A stretch of DNA of 64,000 nt. Origin: Phaeosaccion multiseriatum. Taxonomy: Eukaryota; Ochrophyta, other classes. The notes beneath the pieces were generated by a model, which saw only the letters and a list, made by a program, of their open reading frames with translations, had not been told where the DNA came from and did no database searches. This document shows positions 1-11,200 of the stretch, one piece after another. Each line of letters starts with the position of its first letter. Within the stretch, counting starts at the first letter, position 1. The translations under genes and the position numbers were made by a program. Location of the stretch: contig OZ218950.1 of the NCBI GenBank assembly GCA_965112735.1, positions 1,178,001 through 1,242,000 on the forward strand. The letters are read 5' to 3'.

Positions 1-2250
1 AGTGAGCCCTTGCTCCGAGCCACGCGTTCTCCCCGACTTGGACAGCCTTGAAGACGAGCCCTCCCGTGCCTTCGATGGTGTGCGTGAAGATTGTGGAGTC
101 TTGCAACACCACCGCTTCGTCTCCAATGACGAGAAGATGCGCATCATCAGGCCTGAGCCATAAAGATGTGTCCTTGCCAACACTTGCCCCCAGCAGCCGC
201 AGCCACGCCGCGTACACCGGCCCGCCCGCGAAGTACTTGATGCAGAGAGCCTCTATGAAGGCAGGGCCCATGCTGCCGAAGCGACGTAAATCGAACGAAG
301 GCGAATCGAACGCTATGGGAGGCTGCCCCTCTTTGGCCTGCAAGGATGTGCCCAGAACTCGATGGAAATGAATGGCTGAGAGAGCGCCCGCCAAGGCCAT
401 GAGAACTTGAAAGACGAAGCTCCCCAACACAAGGAAGAACACTCCAGTATGGCTCTCGCTCAGAGTATCCTTCGCCACCACTTCCGGAAGGACAAAGGGA
501 CAGAAGGCGGCAGCCCCATGCACATGGCCATTGCGAAGCAGCAGGTCAGATGCCGACGCGCTGATCAGCACCCCCGGACACCATACGCCGAGGAGCAGCA
601 CCACAGTCGCAAGCCCACGCAGCGCATTGTGCACCCTCGACGGAACAGGAAGATTGCCTGCTGCATCGACGCCATCCTTCTCAGCATCAGCACTCGCTGG
701 GTTCGGCAATACAAACGGCCGAGGGGCGCCCACTACAGAAGAGTTGCGCGGCACGTCGTCGTCTCTACCCACAACGGTGCGATCGGCGACCGTGCTTCCG
801 TCCCCAATGCAAGCTCCGCCCAGGAGAAGAGCTTCGTTCGCAACAACGCTGAAGCGCCCGATGGTGATGCTTTGCGTATCCTCCTCTCCACGAGTTCCCC
901 CATCATCGAAAAGGTGCACACGGTTCGCGAGCTGGGAGTTTTCCCCTATCCTGAGCTTCTCCCATATCGTAGTGATAGGAAGTGTATGAAGTGTGCACCC
1001 CCGCTCCAGTCTGGCGCCCATGGCGGAAGCAAAAACACGGCTGAGCCCACAGTGTGCCACAAGAAGGAAGCCAACCTTGAAGAGAGGACTCTCCTGAAGA
1101 ACTCCGAGTGACAGCCGTGTGGTGGCGCTGGGGCCCAGTAGCAAGAAAATACGCTGTAGCGATAGCACTGCCACCATGTACAGCAGGCTTCCGATCATCA
1201 GCAGCACGGGGAACGCCAATGCACGAGCGAAGATGGGGACACTCTCCCCCGCGCCATCGTCATCACCCCCACCGGCAAGCACGAGTATCCAGAGGGGCAG
1301 CAGGTACGACCCCAAGTTGGTCACTGAAAGCAGGGCCAAAGCACAAAGCTCTTTTCCTATCCGCCGCAGCCCCTGCTCGCGTTCGACCTCTGCCAGCGGG
1401 CCAGAGAGTGACGAATGACCGAGCGACGCGTACGGACCGAGCTCCATCCCCTCGCCGATGATCACGTCCTTTGGCTCCTCATTCAGGCCCTCCCCCCCCT
1501 CCTGCGTCTGCCCCCCCTCCCATGGAGACGGACACACGTTGGACAGTATGCCCACCTTTGCCCCCTTCCCGATCCTCACGCGATGGACATGGAGCATGCC
1601 ATTCCGAGTAATGACAGACGGGCGAATGACGGCTCCGTACTCGATCACGGCCCCTTCTCCAATCTCGATCAAGTCATGCTCGTGCAGCAGCCAGCTCTCT
1701 AAGCGCGCGCTTCCACTGATTCGTGCCCCCAGCAGGCGGTTCCACACCCGCAAGGCGAAGGTACCACGGAGGGTAGAAATCAGCAGTGCGGCAAGTTTCA
1801 GCACATTCTGCACAGCATACCACCGCCAGTAGTACCAGCTCCTCACGGACCATCGCCCCGGTCGCATGCGGCCCAGCACAGTCCACTTCACCACTGCAAT
1901 CAGGGCAAGGAACCAGCTTGCTGACACGACGACGAGGAGTGGTAGCCAAGAAAGAATCCTCGTATTGCCGCGCCCTGCTCTGCGTAGCAAGTACACGCCA
2001 ACGAAGCTGGGAGAAAACCCGCAGCTGAGCACAGCAACAACGAGCAGCCAACTCAGAATCTGCAGCACCACTTGCTTGTCAGTGCTGAGCCTCCGGTGCG
2101 CTTTCATCGCTTCCCCTCCTCCATCGACTGACTCGAAATCGCGCTCCTCGTCCGCCACTCGGGGGGCCTCGCTTGCTGCCGACGACTCCTCCCCGCTGTC
2201 TCCTCTGCCTCCGCCCTCCTCCGCGGCACCAAGCACTGAAAGTGCCACAG
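1..2250 (-). CDS. C-terminal membrane and hexapeptide-repeat domain, Pls/TIGR02353-like, 3'-incomplete
   Basis: An unbroken frame of about 762 codons from the acceptor at 2,287 to the window edge; the first residues finish the carrier domain. After an acidic linker come paired hydrophobic segments, at about residues 72-100 and 111-137, 313-339 and 355-385, and 555-580 and 614-641. Each pair is followed by Ile/Val/Gly-rich turns of left-handed beta-helix type, for example [53 protein letters not shown] and [11 protein letters not shown] threefold pattern of two membrane segments plus a hexapeptide block at an NRPS end matches the terminal domain described for epsilon-poly-lysine synthetase (Pls) and TIGR02353. 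This would anchor the enzyme in a membrane and may take part in release or polymerisation; function here is inference. No thioesterase motif is seen. Confidence 0.75.
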
Positions 2251-5200
2251 CGGTTCGGTTCTGGAAGATCTGCATTACTGTCAGAGCCTGCAGGAGTCAC
2301 ACAGACACAACAGGGTCAGTAACAAGAGCGGGACTCAACACGACGAAAGCTTTGGGCTCAAAGTTACTCACCTCGAAGCCGGGCACCTCTGCCCGGATAC
2401 GCGAAACCGCCTGAGCCGCACTCAACGATGTGCCTCCCTCTGCGAACAAGTCGTCATTGGCCTGCAAGCGAGGCTGCTCTGTGGCCTGCCTCAGGATGCC
2501 CAGCACTTGGCGGGCAGTGTCGCCTAACGCCTCGTCGCCGTCGGACGACTGTACAGCGGTTTTAATGTTTGCTTCCGCCTTAATCATTCTCAGCACCTCT
2601 TTCACGTCTCGCTTCCCGCTGCTCGTCATCGGCAGAGCATCCACGGCCACAGCCGTGCTCGGCACCATGTATGCCGGTAGCAGCTTGCCCACTCCTTGCA
2701 GCACCACCTCAACGTCGGCACTAGGAGGTGTCAGAGCCGCCACAACCGTCTCACGCTCTCTGTCCACGGCTGCCACAGCGCTCCTCACACCCTCTTGATG
2801 GAGCAGCGCAGCCTCCACCTCGCCCAGCTCAATGCGATAGCCGCGCACCTTCACTTGAGAGTCTCGGCGACCCCTAAACACCAGCGATCCGTCTGCCAGC
2901 TGCCGCACCAAGTCACCCTGGTAGAAGGTGTTAAGTTTGAGACGCGTCAGATCAGAACAGTGCCACAGGGCAGCAGAGAAAACCACCTCGACCCCCCCCC
3001 CCCCGTTGCATTCTCTGCTGTTCACTGCATGACATGCCAAAAGCAAGCCAAATGTACACACAACACACGCACACACACAAAGCCGCACACCCATGGGCAA
3101 CCTTTTCCACTTACCGTACGATACACTCTGCGCTGGTCCGCCAAGAAGGGCGCGGGGATGAAGGCCTTCGACGTGAGCTCTGGGCGCTTCAAGTACCCAC
3201 GGGCCAGCTGTCTCCCCCCAATGCACAGCTCGCCCTCCACGCCCTGAGGCACCAGCTGCAGACGCTTATCCACCACATACACTTGCACGCCGGCTCGAGG
3301 CTTGCCGATGACGAACCCATTCGACATGGCACCCGGACTGTACTCATGCGTCGTCACGGCATTCGTTTCGGTTGGGCCGTAGCTATTCACAAGGCGCACA
3401 TGGTGCCTCCACATGTCCACTTGGCCTTCCTTGATCGGCTCCCCAATCAATGCGATGGACCGTAGGGTGGCCTCCTTAGCTCCAGTGGTGATGTCTTGCG
3501 GTCGGAGCAGCGACAGCAGTGACGGGGTGCAGTACATGTCCGATACCCTCAAAGACCGTATCAGCTCCGGCAGGTCGTTCAGCATGGAGCCCTTCTCTGC
3601 CAAGCAAAGCGTCGCCCCACACGACAACGGCCCGAACAGCGACGCCACAGACACATCAAATGTCAAAGCAGCACTCAGGAGCACACGAGAAGATGCCGTT
3701 ATCGTCAGCTCCTCTTCGAAGAGAGTCGCCATGAAGCTGGCCGTGCTTCCATGCTCAATCATCACGCCCTTTGGCCGGCCGGTACTACCGGACGTGTGAA
3801 TCACGTACGCCATGTTCTCGCCCACCGCGTGGCACACAGGCTCCGCGGTACTCTCCACTTGCATCACAGCCACCACGTCCACACAGCTCACGTCTCCGAC
3901 ACGCCGCGCTAAGCTGGCATCGGCGGTTGCCAGCACCTCAGACTCGCCTGCTGCCTTTGCCGTCGTCAGAACGACGCTCAGCCCGGCGTCTTGTGCGATC
4001 ATCGACAGCCTATCGTCGGGATGCTCGGGATCCAGGGGCACGTACGCCGCCCCGGCCTTGAGCACGCCCAGCACTGCCACAACCGCCTCCACGCAGTCCC
4101 CAGCAATCAGCACCCCCACCAGGCACTCCGGCCCCACGCCCCTCCCCTGCAGCATGCATGCCACCGCATTCGCATGCCCATTCAGCTCCCCGTAGCTCAT
4201 CACCCGACCCGTCTCATACTCGTGCAGGGCCTCCTGCTCCGGACTGCGAGAGGCCATCTCTTCGAAAGCCGCGTGCAGGAGGGGCGGTGGTGGCGATGCT
4301 TCCTCTGCACCTCCCTCCGTGTCTCCATTGGCATCCCCCGCCACCAGTGCAGCGCCGCTCAACGTATCCACCACCTTCACACGGTCCTCGTGTGCCAAGA
4401 GATTCAGCTTCCACACGCTCTCGCCCGGCCTGCCCACTGCACTCTCCAGCAGCGCCAGGAAGCTCCGCCCCAGGGTCTCCACTGTGGCCTGGTCGAGCAC
4501 CGCCGTATTGTAGCACAGGCTGCCGTGCATATCCGACGCACTGTCCGTGCTGCGCACAAGGCATAGCTCGATGTCAGCCGTATTCTTCCAAGTATCCACA
4601 CCCGCCTCCTGCAGTACAAAGAAAGCCTGCAGCGCATTACCACGACCATCTCTGCCCAGCTGGGCCCGCTCCACCACCTTGTGGAACGGTGCCTCGGCAT
4701 GCTTCATGGCACCCAGATACGCGACCTGTACGCGAAGAAGCACCTCCCGAAAGCTGGGGCTTCCTCCCAGGCCCAGACGGAACGCGAGGGTGTTGACGAA
4801 GCATCCCATCACGCCCTCCAAGCCTTGCGCCACGTCTCTTCCGAAGTGCGCAGTGCCCACCACCACGTCCTCCGCTCCGCACACACGAGCCAGCAGCACT
4901 TGGAACGCGCCCATGAGCCCCACAAACAGCGTGGCGGAGCTATCCGCGCACAGTTTACTCAACTTGACCAGCATTCCATTGGGTAGGACCAAGTCCACCC
5001 TCCCGCTTCCTCCCACACGGATATCTTCACGCACCATTTCTCCACTGAGGCTCATTTGGTCATGTCGCTGACGGAGAGGCAGCTGCAGTGGACTGGTACC
5101 AGCCAGTTGACCCTGCCAGTATTCAAGCAGCTCCTCAATACGGCCTTCGCCGTCCAGCCGAGCTCGTTGCCACCTGGAGTAGTCCGCGAAGCTGAAGGGC

Positions 5201-8200
5201 AGAGCCGGTAGGTCTTGTGCGATTCCTCTCCCGGCCATGGCAGCCGCGCATGTGGCCTTGAACTCGCCCTGGAAGAGCAAGTAGGATGCACCATCAAAGA
5301 TGCAATGATGGAAAGTAGATACTGCGGCATACTGCTCCTCTAGTCCGCTCTGCTGCGGGAGGTGTACGACCAACGTACGCCATAGAGGCTGGCTCCGCTC
5401 CAAATCGAATGGCCGAGCGATATCGGCCTCGATCAGGCTCCGAGCGGCCCCAACACTGGTGGCCACGGCAGAGGAGAGACCAGCTGACACCACCGCGGCT
5501 GCCGTAGTTCCAAGCTGTACCTGCCTCAGAGAGCCCTGCTTTGTCCACTCAAGCGACGTCCGGAGCACATCATGTCGCTCCACTATGCTGCCTAACACTT
5601 GTGCTATCATGTCCACAATTTCAGCGGATGTTCGTCCGGAGATCAGCGAGATTGGCAGCGGCAGCACAAGTGGGAGATTGTACGCGCTCTGCCCGCCAGG
5701 GGAAGTCGTCCGCAGTGCTATGTCTGAAAAGTACATGTGTTCCTGCTGGTAAGCCGCGGGGGCGTCAGCATCCAAGGAGAAGTAGTGCGAAAGACCTGTT
5801 GCTTGATCATCAGGCTCACTCAGATGCCCCGAGTCCGCTCCCAGCACTTCCTCTTGGATCCATGCAGCCATTGCAGACACCGATGGATACGTAAACAAGG
5901 CGCCGCTCGACATGGTGACACCACACCAGGCCTCGACTCGCTTGCCAAACTCCACGGAACCCATCGAATCGAGCCCGGCTTCCATCAAGGGCATCGTTGC
6001 TGTAATGGTCACGTCATCGCCAACACACTCGACTGCCATACCCGTCAGGACATGCTCGATCCTCTCCCGCCGTGCTGACTCCGGCAAGTGCAGGAGCTCC
6101 TCCCGCACCTCGGCATTAACCTTTGCCGCCTCACCACTTTCTCCGCGGTCCGTCAACTGCCCGAGAAAATCGCTGTGCACAGGGGCCAAGCTCGCTCGGA
6201 ATCTGGACCACCTCATGGCCGGCATGACGGCCACCTCCTGCACGTTGGCTTGCGATTGACTTGCAAGGACGGCATCCAGAGTCTTCATACCTAGCGCCGA
6301 TGAGATCAGGCCCACTCCGGCCATCTCCGCAGCTTTGGACACCATTTCAAGCCGCACCGCCATACCCACGTCGCCCCATGGGCCCCACTGAATGTTGGAA
6401 GCAGGAAGGCCAAGCTGGCGTCGGCGGTACCGCATCAGCCCGTCCAAAGCAGCATTGGCCCCCGCGTAGGCGCTCTGATTGGACAAGCCAAGCAAAGCGG
6501 AGGTCGATGAGTACGAGGCGAAGAAGTCGATCTCCTCCCTGCCGCTCGCCGCCCACTCGAGGCACAGCGCGTGGAGATTCCAACCTCCCTGGATCTTGGC
6601 GGCAAAGACATTTCGCACGTTCTCTTCCGTCTCGCCCGACAACATTCCCTTTGCGCCAGTCACCCCCGCTGCGTGAATCACACCCCGAATGTGAGGCAGC
6701 CCCACCAAGGCCGTTGCTACAGCATCTCGAAGCTGGCCCATATCGGACACATCGCAGGCCACGGCCACAGCGGTGACACTCTCCATGCTCTGCAGGGCCT
6801 GCCACAGCTCTGAAGCTTCCTCTGTCGCCCGGCCGCTTCGAGAAAGGAGGAGCAGGTGTCGAGCACCCTGGGAGACCAAGTGATTCGCCGTCGCCAGACC
6901 CAGCCCCCCCAGACCACCGCTGATCAGGTAGGTCCCATCCTCCCTGCACGTGAAGCGATCGACTCCTGCCGGCGTCAGATGGAGTGTGCTGGGCACCAGC
7001 CTCGGAGCGAGGATCTCACACCCTCGAACCAGCAGGTCCACGCCTCGGCCGCCGTCGCGGGCTCCTGCAGCCAGCGTCACAGCCTGGGAGATAGCTTGGG
7101 CTTCCATCTTCTCTACTCTAGGTCGTGCATCCTCAAACTGTGGATACATGGCATACTCAAGGTCGATGTGGTTCACATCGAGGTCGCCCCGCTCCAGGCG
7201 TACGCTTCTCACCAGTCCCACTGCCCAGCTGTCCTGCCAACCAGCACCGCTGTACACTCCCGTTGTCACCACCGTGATCGGCATCACTGCCGCGTCCCCG
7301 TCTAAGCTCTGTACAGTTTGCACAAAGTGGATTGCCCCATCGGTAGCAGAGCCCGTTGCTGACGTCAAGTAGAAGAGATGGGCCCCACGTGGCTGCGCGT
7401 CCGAGCCGAGCGCCTCCACCATGTGCACCTCCACACCACTTGCTGTCGCCGCGCTTCGGACAGCTTCCAAGGCTCTGTGGTTGTTCGATGCGTGCTGCCC
7501 TTCGGCTGCCTCGGGAATCACGACGAGCCACGGAAGGCTGTCGGGCGCAGAAGCCTGCTGCGAAGCCGTGGGCACCTCCACCGCCTCCCACTCAACAACA
7601 TAGAGCGGGCCCTGCTCAGCTTCACTCTGCGGCTGAGGTGCTGCTGTGGCTCGCGCTGTGTACCAAGGAAAGGCTTTGCGCGTTGGGAACAGGATATGCT
7701 CCTTGCCCTTACTCTCTGGCTGCTGCACTGTGCTCAGAGCAAATCGAAACGAATCCTCAGAGTTCTGCCCTCGTGTGAGGGAGGAGATCCACGCCAGCCC
7801 CTCGCGACGCTCGCACATGGCTCCCATGCTGCTCAGCACAGGGTTGGGGCCCACCTCAACGATGCTCAGGTCAGCCCCCCTCCCGTCTCCCATCCAGTGC
7901 TGCACCAGCGTGTGGATGCCTTCTGCGAACAGCACTGGCGACAGCATGTGTTGCACCCAATACGTCGCCTGCGTCACCTCCTCCTCTCTTACCACCTCAC
8001 CCGTCACGTTGGACACCAGGGGAATGCGTGGAGCGCTGAATGACACCTGCCTCAGAACCTCCTCCAGCGCACCTACAGCGGGCTCCATCAGAGGAGAGTG
8101 GAAGGCGTGCGATACCTCCAGGGCCTTGCAGCCCACCCCATCTGCCGTCAGCCTCTCCACCACCTTGTCCACACCGCTGCGCGCTCCAGAGATCACGCTC

Positions 8201-11200
8201 GCGCTCGGTCCATTCGACGACGCCAGCACCACCTCGCCTGCCCCCCCCGCAGCGTCGATACTTGCCAAAGTCGCCTCCTTGCCTGCCCTCACTGCGAACA
8301 TCACTCCCTTGCCCTCGGGGCAGGCCTGCATGGCGGCTCCTCTCTTGGCGGACAGCATCAGTCCATCCTCCAGCGACATGACGCCGGCCACGCACGCCGC
8401 CACCACCTCGCCCAGGCTGTGGCCCATCACCATGGACAGCTCCACGCCCTCCGACTTCCAAAGCTCACACAGGGCGTACTCCAGCACAAACAGGCACGGC
8501 TGGCAGTAGCGTGTCTCCTTCAGCAGCGCTTGTGCAGTCTCCTCCTCCTCCTTCTCGTCCTCAGCGACCGCCGGGTACATGAGCTCCACCACAGACTTGT
8601 CCAGCCAAGCCCGCTCCATGAGCAACCTGCTGCACCGCTGTATGCACTCGCGGAACACGCCCTCCTTCTCGTACAGCTCTCTGCCCATGCCCACGTATTG
8701 CGAGCCCTGTCCAGTGAACACAAACGCCACCGGTGCACGCTTCTTGCTTTGCTGTCCATCCAGCTGCAGCAAGGCTTCGCCCCTCTCAACCAACGTTGGT
8801 CCGAAGCTGCTGAGCACTGCGTGGGCATTCGTGCCTCCAAATCCGAAGGAGCTCACCCCCACCACCACAGATCCATCGGAGTTGGTGGGTAAAGGGGTCA
8901 TGGAAGATGGGAACAGGACTGCAAGTCCCTCCATGTCGAGCTCTGGATTTTGCTCGATGAAGTGAAGATTGGGTGGAGCGGTCTTGTGCTGCGCCATCAG
9001 CACTGCTTTGATGAATCCGGCAATCCCTGCTGCACCCTCCAAGTGCCCAATGTTTGTCTTGAGCGCCCCCACGATCAAAGGCTTCGCTTCATCGCGGTCG
9101 TGGGCGAACACTCCTCTCAGAGCGCTCATCTCGATGGGGTCGCCGAGAGACGTGCCCGTGCCGTGCGCCTCCACGAAACTGACGTCGTTCGGACACAGCC
9201 CAGCGTCGATCAAGGCGTCTGCGATGAGCTGCTTTTGAGCGCCAGGGTTTGGAGCCGTCATCCGCGCGGTGGGCCCATTATGGTTCACAGCCGAGCCTCG
9301 CAAGACAGCCAGCACCTCGTCGTCGTTGGCAAGGGCGTCGTCTAGGCGCTTCACCACGATTGCTCCGCACCCCTCGCCTCTGACGTAGCCGTTGGCGGAC
9401 TTGTCAAATGTTTTACAGTGCCTTGAGAGTGAGGACGGAAGAGGGAAACAGGGGAGATTTAGCTAAGAAGGCGGGAGGAGAAGGGGCGATCTAAGGTTCT
9501 CACTCTACCTCCCTGAACGAAACAGTGGTGCGTAACCAGGTGCCTGCCGACTATAATACTAGCTTCCACCTGCCGGGGTATCATACTCATTCACTCTCTC
9601 CCTCCCTTCCTCCCTCCCTCCCTCCCTCCCTCCCTCCCTCCCTCCCTCCCTCCCTCCCTCCCTCCCTCCCTCCCTCCCTCCCTCCCTCCCTCCCTCCCTC
9701 CCTCTCTCACCCCCTCCCTCCCTCCTTCCCTCCCTTCCCTCCTTCCTTCCTCCCTACTCTCCCCCCAACGCACACTCACGCACTCACCCGTCTGGCGAGA
9801 GAAACCCTCCTGAGGAAAGGACCTTGAAGGGCGCCTCGCTGAGTAGCAGGTTCACTCCTCCGACGACAGCTGCGTCACACTTGCCCAATCGCAGGCTGCT
9901 GCAGGCGTTGTCCAGGGCGACCAAGGAAGAGGAGCACGCCGTGTCTACCGTTGAGCTCGGCCCCTTCAACCCCAGCGCGTAGGAAACTCGGTTGGCCAAA
10001 TTCGACATGGAGGCTCCTGACGCCACGTACACGCTCTCGCTTGCCTCGCCAGCTCCTTGGCTTGCTTTGACCTGCAGCCAATCGCTTCCAGCGCAGCCAA
10101 CAAAGACCCCTGTCTCGCTCTTGCGGAGACTGCGCTTGTCATAGCCTGCCCTGTGCAGCGCCTCGAAGGCCACCTCCAGCAGCACGCGCTGATTGGGGTC
10201 CATGCTTTCCACTTCCGCTGACGAAATACCAAAGAAGGTGTTGTCGAAGAGGTGGACGCCCTCTATGAAGCCTCCTCGCCACTCCTTAGAGCCGCTTCCC
10301 CACCGGTCTGCTGGAGCTGTAGAGATGCAGTCCGATCCCGTGCAAAGCATGCTCCAGAAACCTTGGGGCGAAGTCACTCCTCCTGGAAAGCGGCACGCCA
10401 TGCCCACCACCGCCAGCGGAGCTCGCACGCCTTGAGGCGAAGCCGAGGTGGGGCGCAAACCTCGCATTGGGTCTGTGGCAGCCCTTCCCATTACCTCGCC
10501 ATCAAGCCAGCCCACAAGCTCCGCCAAGCTGGGGTACTCAAAGAGCACATCGACGGTGGCTGTAACCCCAAAGTCCGTGTGAAGGCGATTCCGCACCTCC
10601 ACGAGGGCCATCGAATCCAGGCCTGCCTCCATCAAGGGCACATTGTCGTCCAGCGGGGGCATGTCTGCATCAACACACTTCAGCACGGTCGCCTTGAGCG
10701 CTTCCAGGAGAGCAGCGCGCCGATCCTCTGGGGAGAGAGCAGAGAGAGTCTCGCGCAGCTGTGAGAGGGCGTCTCCAGCTGGGGGAGGAGCAGATACAGG
10801 ACCCTCGCAATCATGCGCTGGTGTTGCCCTCTTCGGGAGGGGAAACTCTCGCGACGAGGGGAACCCCTGCCAAGGGGTGCCCACTCTCTCTGCTGCGCCT
10901 TTGGGCCTCATGCCGCCGTAGCTGCCCAAGATGACGTGGGCGTTGAAACCGCCAGCAGCGTAGGAATTCACTCCTGCGAGCAGCGTCGAGCCGTCGGAGC
11001 AGTAGGAAGAGAGGGGCGTCCTTCGGGTGGGCAGCGTGACGGGCACGCCCTCCAGCTTCAGGTTGGGGTTGACCTCCTTCAGATGTAGGTTGGCTGGGGC
11101 CTCTCGGTGCTGTACTACCAAGATGGCCTTGATGAGCTGAGCCATCCCTGACGCCCCTTCCATGTGGCCTAGAGTAGTCTTGACAGTGCCCACTACAAGG

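Noticed and set aside
1674-2051. Cys-rich minus-strand frame at 1,674-2,051
   Set aside because: It overlaps, in another frame, the continuous membrane/hexapeptide frame that runs from 2,287 to the window edge.
1-2300. Thioesterase, reductase or terminal C domain for chain release
   Set aside because: No GxSxG hydrolase, Rossmann reductase or HHxxxDG motif is present after the last carrier domain; only membrane and hexapeptide-type sequence is visible.
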